Source: Rhodanobacter sp. T12-5
Lineage (GTDB): Bacteria; Pseudomonadota; Gammaproteobacteria; Xanthomonadales; Rhodanobacteraceae
Assembly (NCBI RefSeq): GCF_008329435.1
Contig: NZ_NPKN01000009.1
Coordinates: forward strand, 1 to 64,000
Direction of reading: 5' to 3'
DNA length: 64,000 nucleotides
In this document: positions 17,071-29,219 of the stretch, piece after piece
Layout: each line of letters starts with the position of its first letter
How positions within the stretch are numbered: the first letter of the stretch is position 1
Program-made: the position numbers and the translations under genes
Notes under the pieces: model-generated
What the model was told of the DNA's origin: nothing
Seen by the model: only the letters and a program-made list of their open reading frames with translations
The model's database searches: none

Positions 17071-18006
17071 TCATTCGCCGGACGATTCGATCAGTGCCGA
17101 TTCGCCTGCCTGCGGGTCGTCCGCGATCTCCTCGACGGCGTGTTCGGACGCGTTCACTTTTGCCTTCACGTAGATCGGTGCCAACGGTTCCTCCTGCACG
17201 ATCTCGACCAGCATTTCCTTGGCCAGCTCCAGCATCGCCAGGAAGGTCACCACCACGCCGAGGCGTCCTTCGGCGGGGTCGAACAAGCTCTCGAAGCGGT
17301 GGAAGCTGCTGTCGTCGAGCCGGCTCAGCAGTTCGCCCATGCGCTGGCGCACGCTGAGCGTCTCGCGCTTGATCGCGTGATGCCCGAACAGTTCGGCCCG
17401 GTGCATCACGTCCTTCAGCGCCAGCAACATCTCGCTCAGCTCCAGCGGCGGCGGCAACCTGATCACGTTGCGCTCGCCCACCTCGGCATGCACCACCACG
17501 CTGTCGCGTTCCTGCCTCGGCATGGCCTCGATATCCTCGGCCGCCCGCTTGAACCGCTCGTACTCCTGCAGACGCCGCACCAGCTCGGCACGGGGATCCT
17601 CTTCCAGCCCTTCCTCGATCGGCGGTCGCGGCAGCAGCAGCCGCGACTTGATCTCGGCCAGGATCGCGGCCATCAGCAGGTATTCGGCGGCCAGTTCCAG
17701 CCGCATCACGTCCCGCATCAGCTCGATGTAGGTCATGTACTGCCGGGTGATCTCGGCGACCGGGATATCCAGGATGTCCAGGTTCTGCCGGCGGATCAGG
17801 TACAGCAGCAGGTCCAGCGGGCCCTCGAACGACTCCAGGATGATCTCGAGCGCGTCCGGCGGGATGTACAGATCCTGCGGCATCTGCAGCATCGGCTGGC
17901 CGTGCACGATGGCCAGCGGCATTTCCTGCTGTTGCGGTACCGACGCGAAGGCATCCTGCGGTGCGGTGACCGGGCTCTGCGGCTCGACTGGCTCAGTGCT
18001 CATCAA
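17071..18006 (-). CDS. scpA: Segregation and condensation protein A
   Basis: 311 residues. The kleisin N-terminal motif ESFEGPLDLLLYLIRRQNLDILDIPV (about 58-85) binds the SMC coiled coil; EYLLMAAILAEIKSRLLLP and a C-terminal winged helix (VTFLAMLELAKEML) bind the SMC head. An N-terminal extension of about 55 residues (Pro/Gln-rich) precedes the kleisin motif. Two tandem ATGs at 18006 and 18003 are possible starts. It is first gene of the scpA-scpB-rluB unit. Confidence 0.95.
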   Translation of the reverse strand: MMSTEPVEPQSPVTAPQDAFASVPQQQEMPLAIVHGQPMLQMPQDLYIPPDALEIILESFEGPLDLLLYLIRRQNLDILDIPVAEITRQYMTYIELMRDVMRLELAAEYLLMAAILAEIKSRLLLPRPPIEEGLEEDPRAELVRRLQEYERFKRAAEDIEAMPRQERDSVVVHAEVGERNVIRLPPPLELSEMLLALKDVMHRAELFGHHAIKRETLSVRQRMGELLSRLDDSSFHRFESLFDPAEGRLGVVVTFLAMLELAKEMLVEIVQEEPLAPIYVKAKVNASEHAVEEIADDPQAGESALIESSGE

Positions 18007-18895
18007 TGCATGTCATGGGGCCGCCTTCAGCGGCTGGCAGTGCGTTTCAACAAGGTCGGACCATTCACGCATCGGCACAAAAGTGGAATGTCCGTGCTCG
18101 GAACGCGACAGTGGAGCGGCGTTCCAGGTAGTGCGTTTTCCACATCTTCAACCGAAGCAGGCAAGTGCCATCGTCGCGACGGGCATGATGAAAGCACGCT
18201 CGGTGGTTTCGGTCAGGCGGGTCGCAAGCGGCCAGCGGGTCGTCGGGTCCGGGTTGTCAGCCACGGCAACGGCTCAAGTCCAGGCGGGCAAAGAAACCAT
18301 GCCACTGGCTGTCGCTGGTCGGTTTGAGAGCATCGGATGGCACCCTTCGTTTGCCGATGGTGACCGGCGAACGCTTTCCGAGGCAAGCCATACGTTGTCA
18401 AAGAGTAACGGCTACCCCGCGACAAGTCCAGCGAACCGCGGCCCCATGCTGAACGCGTGCCCCCCTTTCTTCGGTTTTATCATCCGGGGTCGCAACAGGG
18501 CACAATAGGTCGCGTGTCTCGCGGCCGGATTCAACATGTCGTCGACGAATGGCGGCATGTGACCCAATGCGTCCGTCCCGGCGCGATAACCCACTCAGGG
18601 GAATGGCTGCTTTTTTGTCGGGCAGATGCAGCAGGCTGCGCAGCCGTGGCGTCTGATGGATGGGTCTCGCCGTTGCCAGGGGCGGTCCGGAGGGGCGGTG
18701 GCGCGACTGGCACACGCATTGCATGGGTGGCTGCACAAGGCGCATTGCGTCGGCGCCCGGGGTGGATTATTTGAAACAGTCATACGGATACGAACGCCGT
18801 GATGCGTCAATGACGAACATGGCGAAGTCGATCCCGGAGATGATGGAATCAGGCGCATTGCCTGCGACATGCGCCAGTGCAGATGGGTGGGTACG
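18007..18895. other. Long gene-free stretch between scpA and the PilZ gene
   Basis: Nearly 890 bases between two divergent genes. Short frames exist on both strands but none has a plausible ribosome binding site, composition or recognisable motif. It must hold the scpA and pilZ-gene promoters. It could contain a decayed gene or a small RNA; no clear terminator hairpin was seen. Confidence 0.5.
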
Positions 18896-19258
18896 ATGAC
18901 GATCGACAAAGAAGAACAACTCGACAGCGAACAGCTTCGGCCCGCCCGCATGCAGATCGAGACAACCGTGCTGATGAGTCGGCGCGGCGAGTCGCATCCA
19001 ACCGAACTGGTCGACATTTCGGCAACCGGCGCGATGCTGCGGCGTCCGCTGGGCTGGTCGGGGGAGATGGGGCAGAGCTGGGTGCTCGACATGATCTTCG
19101 GGCATGACTTGCATATCCACCTGGAGGCCACGGTCGCACGCATTTCCGATCACCACATCGGCTTTTCCTATAGCCGCATACCGGAGGGCAAGCAGGTGCC
19201 GTTGTGGAACCTGCTGGGTGGCTACGCCGATATCCTGGAGTACTGGAAAGACAGCTGA
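18896..19258 (+). CDS. Single-domain PilZ-like protein
   Basis: 120 residues. Arg and the strand pattern RPARMQIETTVLMSRRGESHPTELVDISATGAML match a PilZ barrel, with the D-x-S-x-x-G signature (DISATG) at about 40-45; the first Arg motif is RPAR rather than RxxxR, so c-di-GMP binding is not certain. The start at 18896 was chosen for length; an in-frame ATG at 18869 would add nine residues. It stands alone. PilZ proteins carry c-di-GMP signals to motility or type IV pili. Confidence 0.75.
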   Translation: MTIDKEEQLDSEQLRPARMQIETTVLMSRRGESHPTELVDISATGAMLRRPLGWSGEMGQSWVLDMIFGHDLHIHLEATVARISDHHIGFSYSRIPEGKQVPLWNLLGGYADILEYWKDS

Positions 19259-19280
19259 GGGAACCAGGGTATCCGCACGA

Positions 19281-19309
19281 AAGAACGCCTGCATCATGCG
19301 GGCGTTCTT
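19281..19309. terminator. Bidirectional terminator between the PilZ gene and fadD
   Basis: aagaacgcctgc/gcgggcgttctt stem with one G-T pair and a short loop, between convergent genes. Confidence 0.7.
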
Positions 19310-19326
19310 CTGTTCCGGACGGACAG

Positions 19327-21006
19327 TCAGGCGGTGGCTTTTTTCTCGTCGCGCAGCTCCCTGCGCAGGATCTTGCCTACGTTGCTCTTGGGCAGACCGT
19401 CGCGGAATTCGATGAGTTTCGGTCGCTTGTAACCGGTGAGATTCTCGCGGCAGAACTGCCTGAGCGCCTCTTCGGTGAGGGTCGGGTCCTTGCGCACCAC
19501 GAACAGTTTCACCACCTCGCCGGAATGCTCATCCGGCACGCCCACCGCGGCGACCTCAAGCACGCCGGGATGCGCCATCACGGCATCCTCGACCTCGTTC
19601 GGATACACGTTGAAGCCGGATACCAGGATCATGTCCTTCTTGCGGTCGACGATGTAGAAATATCCATTGGCGTCCATCTTCGCGATGTCGCCGGTGTGCA
19701 GCCAGCCATCGGCACCGAGCACGTTGGTGGTCTCGTCCTTGCGCTGCCAGTAGCCCTTCATGACCTGCGGACCTCGCACCATCAGTTCGCCGACGTCACC
19801 GACCGGCAGCGGCTGGCCTTCCTCCGACCAGATCGCCACGTCGGTGGACGGCACCGGCAGCCCGATCGAACCGTTGTATTCCTTCAGGTCGAGCGGATTG
19901 ATGCATACCGCCGGCGAGGTTTCGGTGAGGCCGTAGGCCTCGGCCAGGGTGCAACCGGTGGTTTTTTTCCACCGCTCGGCGACGGCGCGCTGCACGGCCA
20001 TGCCGCCGCCGAGGGTCAGGTGCAACCTGGAAAAATCCAGCTCGGAAAAGCCCGGAGTGTTGAGCAGCCCGTTGAACAGCGTGTTGACGCCGGTCAGCGC
20101 GGTGAAGCCCGACTTGCCCAGCTCCTTGACGAAGCCTGGCATGTCGCGCGGATTGGTGATCAGCCAGTTCAGGCCCCCCAGGCGGGTGAATACCAGGCCG
20201 TTCGCGCATAGCGAAAAGATGTGATACAGCGGCAGCGCCGTGATGATCACTTCTTCACCCGGCTTGACGTTCGTGCCGACCCACGCTCCGGCCTGAAGCA
20301 TGTTCGCGATCATGTTGCCGTGGGTGAGCATCGCCCCCTTGGCCACCCCGGTGGTGCCGCCGGTGTACTGCAGGAAGGCGATATCTTCGTGGCCCAGTGC
20401 TACCGGCTGCAGCGGATGCGGCGTGCCACGCGCCAATGCATCGCGGAAACGCACCGCTTTCGGCAGGCTGAATGCCGGCACCATCTTCTTGACGTGCTTG
20501 AGCACGAAGTTGATCAGCACGCCCTTCGGACCCAGCAGGTCGCCAATGCCGGTGGTGACGATGTGTTGCACATCGGTTTCCGAGACGACCTGCTGCAGCG
20601 TCGCAGCGAAGTTGTCCAGCACCACGATGGCCTTGGCGCCGGCGTCCTCCAGCTGATGCTTGAGTTCGCGCGCGGTGTACATCGGGTTCGTGTTGACCAC
20701 GATCAGGCCCGCGCGCAATGCACCGAACAAGGCGATTGGATACTGCAGCACGTTCGGCATCATGATCGCGATGCGATCACCCTTGCCGAGCTTGAGCTCG
20801 CCGGTGAGGTAGCCGGCGAACTGACGGCTCATCGTGTCGATCTGCGCATAGCTGAGCTGGCGACCAAAATTCGAAAACGCCGGGCGATCGCTGAAGCGCG
20901 TAAAGGCTTCTTCCAGGACCGCGGGAACCGAAGCATATTCGTTGACGTCGATCTGCTCCGGCACGCCGGCCGGATAGTTCTCCAGCCATGGACGTTCATT
21001 GCTCAT
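19327..21006 (-). CDS. fadD: Long-chain fatty acid-CoA ligase
   Basis: 559 residues (E. coli FadD 561). It activates fatty acids to acyl-CoA at the inner membrane. The AMP-binding P-loop [16 protein letters not shown] is at about 210, and the later motifs [15 protein letters not shown] and the C-terminal Lys region ([10 protein letters not shown]) are intact. The start [16 protein letters not shown] at 21006 matches the family; the open frame extends another 190 codons upstream without meaning. Single gene, convergent with the PilZ gene. Confidence 0.93.
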   Translation of the reverse strand: MSNERPWLENYPAGVPEQIDVNEYASVPAVLEEAFTRFSDRPAFSNFGRQLSYAQIDTMSRQFAGYLTGELKLGKGDRIAIMMPNVLQYPIALFGALRAGLIVVNTNPMYTARELKHQLEDAGAKAIVVLDNFAATLQQVVSETDVQHIVTTGIGDLLGPKGVLINFVLKHVKKMVPAFSLPKAVRFRDALARGTPHPLQPVALGHEDIAFLQYTGGTTGVAKGAMLTHGNMIANMLQAGAWVGTNVKPGEEVIITALPLYHIFSLCANGLVFTRLGGLNWLITNPRDMPGFVKELGKSGFTALTGVNTLFNGLLNTPGFSELDFSRLHLTLGGGMAVQRAVAERWKKTTGCTLAEAYGLTETSPAVCINPLDLKEYNGSIGLPVPSTDVAIWSEEGQPLPVGDVGELMVRGPQVMKGYWQRKDETTNVLGADGWLHTGDIAKMDANGYFYIVDRKKDMILVSGFNVYPNEVEDAVMAHPGVLEVAAVGVPDEHSGEVVKLFVVRKDPTLTEEALRQFCRENLTGYKRPKLIEFRDGLPKSNVGKILRRELRDEKKATA

Positions 21007-21147
21007 GCTTGGGTTTCCCTGTTCTGTCGTTGACCACGAAACGATGGTGGCCTGAGGATGGCTGCGGCTGCCATCATGTGCCATGCGCCGGTTCATTGGA
21101 GCATACGCCCGCGTACAGCGGCAAGCCGCATTCGACCGGTCCCGCCG

Positions 21148-21594
21148 ATGATCCGATGGAGGAAAATGACGTGCCTGCTGTTCGCTTCGGCCTTGTTGGC
21201 GGCGAGCTTGCCGGCGTGCCGGCGCACGCCTGACGAAGTGCAGATTCGCGAGGCGATCGCGGCAATCGAACAGGCAGCCGAAAGCGGGGCCGCAAGCGAC
21301 GTGGGTGCCTCGCTCAGCGAGGACTTCGACGGCAATGCCGGTGAACTTGACCGGCGTCGATTGACCGGCATGGTCCGATTGCTCGCACTGCGCGGCGAGC
21401 ACATCGGGGTGACGATGGGCCCGGTCTCGATCGAGCATCGCGGCGCGCGGATGCTGGCCACGTTTACCGTGACGCTGACCAGCGGCAGCAAGCTGTTGCC
21501 CGACCAGTTGGGTGTCTACCGGGTCGAATCGGCGTGGCGCAACGAAGATGGCAAGTGGCGTTGCTATACAGCGAGCTGGAAGCATGCGATGTAG
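21148..21594 (+). CDS. Small lipoprotein, possible NTF2-like fold
   Basis: 148 residues: signal [24 protein letters not shown] with lipobox LPAC, then [17 protein letters not shown] and a beta-rich C-terminus ([13 protein letters not shown]...[21 protein letters not shown]) typical of small NTF2/SnoaL-like domains. The ATG at 21148 provides a basic n-region; an ATG at 21166, three bases after a GGAGG, is an alternative. It is divergent from fadD and convergent with acnA. Function unknown. Confidence 0.7.
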   Translation: MIRWRKMTCLLFASALLAASLPACRRTPDEVQIREAIAAIEQAAESGAASDVGASLSEDFDGNAGELDRRRLTGMVRLLALRGEHIGVTMGPVSIEHRGARMLATFTVTLTSGSKLLPDQLGVYRVESAWRNEDGKWRCYTASWKHAM

Positions 21595-21630
21595 GCGTCC
21601 GCCAGCGAGCGCCTGTATTTTCTCGCGCGC

Positions 21631-21667
21631 AAAAAAAGCCGCCCCGGAACTCCGGGGCGGCTTTTTC
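21631..21667. terminator. Strong bidirectional terminator
   Basis: gccgccccgg/ccggggcggc stem flanked by A7 on one side and T5 on the other, between the convergent lipoprotein gene and acnA. Confidence 0.93.
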
Positions 21668-21692
21668 GTTCAGCACGGGATCGCGCTGGAAC

Positions 21693-24434
<2,742 letters not shown>

Positions 24435-24694
24435 GGGGACGTGCTCCTGGCTGAATCCTGCGGCTGGGATAACCGAACGGTGACGCCGGGTGGCGCGTGG
24501 GATCGCCAGCCGGGTAAAAACGCAATTATCGCGCAAACCCCGCATGGCCGCGAACCGGATCGGCGTCGCGAGGGGGTTGCAGGTTCGTGGGCGCGTTTCG
24601 GTTTGCACCGCGGGTACACTGCGCAAACGGCCCGGCCGAACTTCGCCGCACAGGATGGCCTCGATGATCACCGCAAGCAAACGCCTTTGATGAC

Positions 24695-25633
24695 ATGCAG
24701 CATTCGATGATTTCGATGGGCCTGGCCGCCGTCTCGCTGCGCGATCTCGCCCTGGTACAGGCGGTGCATCGCCACGGCAGTTTCAACAGTGCGGCGCGGG
24801 CCATGCACATCAGCCCGTCCGGGCTGTCGCACCAGGTGCAGAAGGTGGAGCAGTCGCTGGGTGCGCCGTTGTTCGAGCGCGGCGGGCGGAAGATCGTGCC
24901 GACCGCCGGCGGTCAGCGGCTGCTGCAGCAGATCGATGCCGTGCTGGCTGCCGCCGAACATTTGCAGCAGGTCGCGCGGGCCGGTGAAGTCGCTTTCGGC
25001 GGCGAGTTGCGCCTGGGTGTGCCGGCCTCGCTGGGGCCATATCTGCTGCCGCATCTGATCGCGCCATTCCCGCAGCATTTTCCAGGTGCCCGGCTGGGCA
25101 TCTCCGAAGGCAAGCCACGTGGCCTGTTGCGCCGGTTGAGCGAAGGCGAACTCGACGCGGTGCTGGCACCGCCGGCCGTGTCAGTCAGCGGGATCGCCTC
25201 GCGTCCGCTGTTCTTCGAACCGTGGGAACTGATGCTGCGTGCCGACCATCCGCTGGCCGGCCAATCCGATATCGCGCTGGACCAGCTCGATCCGGCCGAG
25301 GCCACGCTGATGGCCGAGAGCCATGCCGATGGTCTGCGCTGCGAAGGCAACGAGCACGGCCACGTGCAGGACGTCAGCCTGGAAAGCCTCGCCGCGCTGG
25401 TCAGCCTGCGCGGCGGCTACGCGCTGGTGCCGGCGCTGGCGCACGACCGGCTCGCCTCGATGCCGAACATCGTGCTGGCGAAACTCAAGGGGCAGGCGAG
25501 TGGCCGCGAGATCGAGCTGTACTGGCGCGACGCCTCTCCGTGGCACGACGACCTGCAGGCGTTCGCCGACTTGCTGCGCAAGCTGGCACGGCAGCGGCCG
25601 GGTTTGCGGGTGCGTGGTGCCAAGGCCGTCTGA
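24695..25633 (+). CDS. LysR-family regulator, OxyR-like without the redox cysteines
   Basis: 312 residues. HTH at about 15-60 ([43 protein letters not shown]). The effector domain follows OxyR closely ([45 protein letters not shown]), but the OxyR segment GHCLRDQ...C is replaced by [11 protein letters not shown], so the Cys pair that forms the peroxide-sensing disulfide is not conserved; one Cys remains shifted. It may sense something else or be an inactive-sensor paralogue. Several ATGs lie close together at the start (24695, 24707, 24716). Divergent from acnA. Confidence 0.88.
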   Translation: MQHSMISMGLAAVSLRDLALVQAVHRHGSFNSAARAMHISPSGLSHQVQKVEQSLGAPLFERGGRKIVPTAGGQRLLQQIDAVLAAAEHLQQVARAGEVAFGGELRLGVPASLGPYLLPHLIAPFPQHFPGARLGISEGKPRGLLRRLSEGELDAVLAPPAVSVSGIASRPLFFEPWELMLRADHPLAGQSDIALDQLDPAEATLMAESHADGLRCEGNEHGHVQDVSLESLAALVSLRGGYALVPALAHDRLASMPNIVLAKLKGQASGREIELYWRDASPWHDDLQAFADLLRKLARQRPGLRVRGAKAV

Positions 25634-25640
25634 ATCGTAT

Positions 25641-25766
25641 TCAGAGGTCCTTGCCAGACTCTTTCAACTTCTTCTCGACCAGACCGTCGTCGATGAAGTC
25701 CAGTGCCTGTTCCAGCGTGAACTTGATCGCCCGGGGCAACTGGATCGCACCGGCCTTTGCCGGAGG
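25641..25766 (-). pseudogene. typA: Displaced fragment of the typA 3' end
   Basis: The minus strand encodes [15 protein letters not shown], identical to the C-terminal region of the intact TypA at 29620-31446, preceded by a similar AIQL and followed by a diverged tail (GLVEKKLKESGKDL) and a stop. DNA identity with 29700-29785 is high, including 27 consecutive bases. There is no promoter or start. It is in the same orientation as typA, as expected for a 3' end cut off by an insertion and since decayed. Confidence 0.8.
25705..25731. repeat. Left 27-bp direct repeat of typA
   Basis: Starts gcctgttccagcgtgaac and is identical to 29729-29755. With flanking bases it is part of a roughly 80-bp near-identity. 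Candidate left attachment sequence of the inserted region. Confidence 0.75.
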
Positions 25767-26119
25767 CGTGCATGAAATTGCGTTGCCACCGATCAAGCAA
25801 GCAGTGCTAGATTGAAAAGAAGAAGTAAATGGCGACTGGACTTCGCACAGCATCGTGCTTCTGCTCATGCGTAGTGCAAGCGCTGGACACGACAACAGGG
25901 GGCGGTGGTGACAGGGGAAGAATCTGGCTTGGCTAGCGACGGCATCCGAGCCGGCAGCCCGGTTTGTGCCTTGCGCTTCGGTGTTGCAGGCCGGCCTTGG
26001 ACACGTACGGCGACTTCGGTAACACCGGCATGGACGGGCAAGGCCGCATGCCGTCGTGACATACCCTGTCAATCCGTCGCGTCAAGCTCGATCCCACACG
26101 CAGCCCAAGTGGGATTGGA
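25767..26119. other. Gene-free stretch at the left end of the island
   Basis: About 350 bases with only short, unconvincing frames on both strands. It must include the promoter of the WYL regulator. No integrase remnant was recognised. Confidence 0.45.
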
Positions 26120-26995
26120 ATGAGCATGCCCGATCACGAAACGGTGGCCTCCCGGTTGGCCAGCATCCTGTTGAAGCTCAATCAGGGCGAGTCCTTCAAC
26201 CCGCAGGAACTGGCGGACGAGTTCGGCGTCCATGAGCGCACGATCTACCGCGACCTGAATCGCTTCGCAGGCATTGTCGAGCGCTCGTCGGATGGAAAGT
26301 ACCGGATCGTTCCCGAGTACCAGGGCAAGCTGCGGCCCAAGGATCTGGAGACCTTCGCCAAGCTCGTGGGCGTGGACGAACTGTTCCCGCAGAGCGGCAC
26401 CCGCTTCCTCATGGCCCTGCTGGACACCCTCAGCCAGAGCAGCTTTCTCGTCAGGGGCCACCACTACGAGAAGCTCAAGCCGCACGATGCGCAGTTCCAG
26501 CAACTCGACAACGCCATCCGCGACGGCAAGCGCTGCACCCTGACCTATGCGGACAAGCGGCGCACGCTGGAGCCCTATCGGCTCGTCAACAACAAGGGCA
26601 TCTGGTATCTCACCGCCACGGACGAAGGGCGGCTCAAGTCCTTCTCGCTGAGCCGCATCAGCCAGTTGGTGGTCGGTGGCGACAGCTTAGAGCCTCGTGC
26701 CGATATCCAACGAAAAATCGAGGATGACGATGACGTCTGGTTCAGCGAGGAGAAAACGGAAGTGCTGCTGTCCGTTGCACCGCAGGTTGCCTACTACTTC
26801 CAGCGACGCAAGTTGCTGCCGCAGCAGGTCATCGACAAGGAGCTGGAGAATGGCGGACTAATCGTCAGCAGTCGAGTCAGCGACGAGAACCAGATTCTGC
26901 CGCTGGTGAGGTACTGGATTCCGCATGTGCGGATTTTGGAACCGGGGTGGTTGAGGGATGCGAACTGCGAAGGCTTGAAAAAATACATGTCGTAG
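26120..26995 (+). CDS. WYL-domain transcriptional regulator
   Basis: 291 residues. An N-terminal winged helix (SFNPQELADEFGVHERTIYRDLNRF, about 28-55) is followed by a WYL domain (TLEPYRLVNNKGIWYLTATDEGRLKSFSLSRIS, about 150-185) and a C-terminal WCX-like region ending WIPHVRILEPGWLRD. The layout is that of BrxR/CapW/PafBC-type ligand-sensing regulators, which often govern phage-defence loci. The ATG at 26120 gives the full HTH. It lies 69 bases upstream of the YaaW-like gene in the same direction and may control it. Confidence 0.9.
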   Translation: MSMPDHETVASRLASILLKLNQGESFNPQELADEFGVHERTIYRDLNRFAGIVERSSDGKYRIVPEYQGKLRPKDLETFAKLVGVDELFPQSGTRFLMALLDTLSQSSFLVRGHHYEKLKPHDAQFQQLDNAIRDGKRCTLTYADKRRTLEPYRLVNNKGIWYLTATDEGRLKSFSLSRISQLVVGGDSLEPRADIQRKIEDDDDVWFSEEKTEVLLSVAPQVAYYFQRRKLLPQQVIDKELENGGLIVSSRVSDENQILPLVRYWIPHVRILEPGWLRDANCEGLKKYMS

Positions 26996-27064
26996 TGTTG
27001 ATAATTTGGCGAAGAATTGAATTGGCGTTCGCCTCCATTTTGAACCAGAATAAGGAGAATTGTG

Positions 27065-27856
27065 ATGCTCAAGTTTCGTGAAGATACGGATTTGTCCGTA
27101 TTGGCATTGTCTGGCCATAAGGATTTGGAGAAGTTGGCCCGTGTCCTGACTCATGACACGTCGGATGGTGAAAAACGTCATGCCCAGGAGCTTCTTGGAG
27201 ACCCGTTCTACAAAGAGGCAATCCAGAAAGGCGACCTCCGGTTGGCTTGGAAATCCATTGCCGCAGAGCTGCAAGCCTATGGCGGCGATTCCGTCATCAA
27301 CGCAGTACGAAGCTTGACCAAGGGCTATACGGGTGTTACCTATCGAGAGATAGTTGCGGATATCTGCGAACGATTGAAGTTGCAGTTCAAGCCGGGCGAT
27401 GACATCAAAGGGCTGGAGGATCAGTTGCTTGTGGGTTTGATCCTGAGCCAGAAAGATAAGTTTCGCGCAGAAGATTTGGCGAAAATTATGGAAGAGGTTG
27501 CACGCGGTGTAGGTCTTGATGCGAGCCTGCAACAGGATTTGAAATATGATGAATTGATCAAGCGCATTACCACCGATGCAAAAACTTCCTATTTGGCCTC
27601 GCTTGTCGCTCCAGCTATTGCGTCTGCAGCTTTTCCATTTTTGACGGGTCTGACTCTGCCTATCGTTTTGGAAGTGGTTGCATCGCGCTTGAGCGGACTC
27701 GTTTTACCTGTGGTAGGAACGGTTGCTGCCGTTGCATCGACAATGACGTTGGTTACTAGCCCAGCATTTCGAGTCACATTGCCTGCTGTGCTTGAGGTAA
27801 TTCGGATCCGACGAGTGGTTCTTTTGTCGCCCATGAATGAGGGGCGCGGAGTATGA
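27065..27856 (+). CDS. YaaW-like protein (UPF0174, DUF3944 N-terminus)
   Basis: 263 residues. The N-terminal DLSVLALSGHKDLEKLARVLTHD resembles DUF3944, the middle (AWKSIAAELQAYGGDSVINAVR) and the end (AFRVTLPAVLEVIRIRRVV) closely follow E. coli YaaW, a protein of unknown function. The last third contains hydrophobic stretches (YLASLVAPAIASAAFPFLTGLTLPIVLEV; VGTVAAVASTMTLV) that could enter a membrane. A good AAGGAG lies 7 bases before the ATG at 27065. The gene overlaps the next by ATGA. A/T-rich codon use differs from the neighbouring core genes, suggesting acquisition. Confidence 0.8.
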   Translation: MLKFREDTDLSVLALSGHKDLEKLARVLTHDTSDGEKRHAQELLGDPFYKEAIQKGDLRLAWKSIAAELQAYGGDSVINAVRSLTKGYTGVTYREIVADICERLKLQFKPGDDIKGLEDQLLVGLILSQKDKFRAEDLAKIMEEVARGVGLDASLQQDLKYDELIKRITTDAKTSYLASLVAPAIASAAFPFLTGLTLPIVLEVVASRLSGLVLPVVGTVAAVASTMTLVTSPAFRVTLPAVLEVIRIRRVVLLSPMNEGRGV

Positions 27857-28824
27857 GTGCGATCTTGAATTCCTTGCTAACGGTCGATTGGTCGAAGGTT
27901 TCCGCGAAGGTTCAGGAAGGATTGCGAACCGGCAAAATGATCCTGTCGTCGTCTAACGGCAGTGTTTATTGGGCTACAGGCGGTAAGGTTCAGGATCTTC
28001 CCTTAATTCCGGTTAACCCAGAGGAGCTTGCTTCTGCTGAGCAATTGCTACGGGTCGGTCAAGCGGTGAATGGGGCAAAAGTCGCCGCAGTGTCGGCGAC
28101 GGCGATTGGAACTGCCGTTGTGGTGGTGGCTGTCGTAGTGGCTACGGCTTATCTCGCGGGCAAGATCGACAAGGTGGAGTGTTCGGTTAAGGAGGTTGCT
28201 CAGATCGTCGGGCAGCAGGATCAGCGGGAGTACCTTAAGGATGTAAGTAACTACACTGGCGCAATTATGGCCGCGAGTGAGTTGCTACAGTCGCGCGCAC
28301 CGCAGAGCGAAATTGTTATGCCGGCCGAATTTCGGATTAACAAATTAAATAAAGCGCGGCATCAAATGCTTGTTTATATTCAGCGTCTAACGCGGCTTAT
28401 TTCTTCCCCGGAAAAGGCAACAAGTGCGCAGTACGATCTTGCGCTTCAGTTCATGATCGAAGTGTTGGACCTTATGCCGTCAGCGCTGGCAGTAGAGCGT
28501 GAATTGTGCCTGGCGGCAGGCAAACCTGCCTTGGCAAAAGAATGTTGCCGCGGAGCAGCTTTGGAATTTCGCAAAGCTTTGGCCGAATTTCGAAAATCAT
28601 GTGACGAGCAATACCGGCAACTGGCGTTGGGTAAGGGCGGTTTTCCCGATGTGCTTGTAGCGCACAGGGGGGCGCTGAACGCGTTGTTCAATTCACCTGT
28701 GCACGACCTTCTGCTTGGTGATCGCGACACCGCTTTTGCATGGGAAACGGCAAGTGCATCAGCTGATCCGGAAATTGTGGAATCCGGCACGACTGGTTCA
28801 GACGGGCAGTCACGGGACAACTGA
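27853..28824 (+). CDS. Membrane-anchored helical protein, unknown function, partner of the YaaW-like protein
   Basis: 323 residues. The N-terminal part (VSAKVQEGLRTGKMILSSSNGSVYWATGG) looks beta-rich, then a single strong transmembrane helix (AIGTAVVVVAVVVATAYL, about 86-103) and a mostly helical C-terminal domain of about 200 residues with several Cys and Arg/Lys-rich helices. The C-terminus is polar (ESGTTGSDGQS). Its ATG overlaps the stop of the YaaW-like gene, so the two are co-translated and probably interact. I do not recognise a family. Composition is as A/T-rich as its partner. Confidence 0.75.
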   Translation: MSAILNSLLTVDWSKVSAKVQEGLRTGKMILSSSNGSVYWATGGKVQDLPLIPVNPEELASAEQLLRVGQAVNGAKVAAVSATAIGTAVVVVAVVVATAYLAGKIDKVECSVKEVAQIVGQQDQREYLKDVSNYTGAIMAASELLQSRAPQSEIVMPAEFRINKLNKARHQMLVYIQRLTRLISSPEKATSAQYDLALQFMIEVLDLMPSALAVERELCLAAGKPALAKECCRGAALEFRKALAEFRKSCDEQYRQLALGKGGFPDVLVAHRGALNALFNSPVHDLLLGDRDTAFAWETASASADPEIVESGTTGSDGQSRDN

Positions 28825-28918
28825 ATGCTAAGGGGCGGAGATGGTTATGACGAAGGGCCGTGCAGCGATCCAACAACTGGAAAGACAATAAGTCAAAGTC
28901 CTCTGCTTCGCCCTGCGT

Positions 28919-29088
28919 CATCAATCCCACAACGATCGGCAGCAGAGCACGCCAAGGATGGCGGCACCGTCCTTCACCTGCGGCCGGTTGGCCGCGCCGC
29001 CCCACGTCGCTCCATCATGGATCAACTGGTTGCGCAGAGTGCATAGAGCCGATCCAGCAGGATGGAGAGCAGGGTGCCCGCCACTGAC
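28919..29088 (-). pseudogene. Frameshifted remnant of a HEPN-like protein C-terminus
   Basis: On the minus strand three frames join into one plausible sequence: SILLDRLYAL, then RNQLIHDGATWGGAANRPQ, VKDGAAILGV, then LLPIVVGLM. RNQLIH fits the R-x4-H motif of HEPN ribonucleases, and the 'RNQL-H-GATW...VKDGAAIL' pattern is familiar from HEPN-like C-termini. Shifts occur near 29037 and near 28943. No intact start or long frame exists, so only a decayed 3' portion remains. The rest of 28825-29219 shows nothing else. Confidence 0.55.
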
Positions 29089-29219
29089 ACCACCTGTCAA
29101 ACCGCTTCTCTAGCATTCCTCCATGGCGATCCATCGGTTCGGTGGGAGGGCCTGCATTTGCACGCCGCGTGCGCCTTTGGCTCAAAGGTGCAGATGGCAC
29201 TAACCAGAGGAGTGGGGTC

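Noticed and set aside
16375..18327. 650-codon plus-strand frame opposite scpB and scpA
   Set aside because: Shadow of the well-supported scpA and scpB genes, with typical low-complexity composition.
21007..21585. N-terminal extension of FadD by about 190 residues
   Set aside because: Overlaps the opposite-strand lipoprotein gene and has no homology; the family start at 21006 is complete.
25865..26110. Minus-strand frames in the island's left end as an integrase remnant
   Set aside because: No tyrosine- or serine-recombinase motif could be found in any frame.
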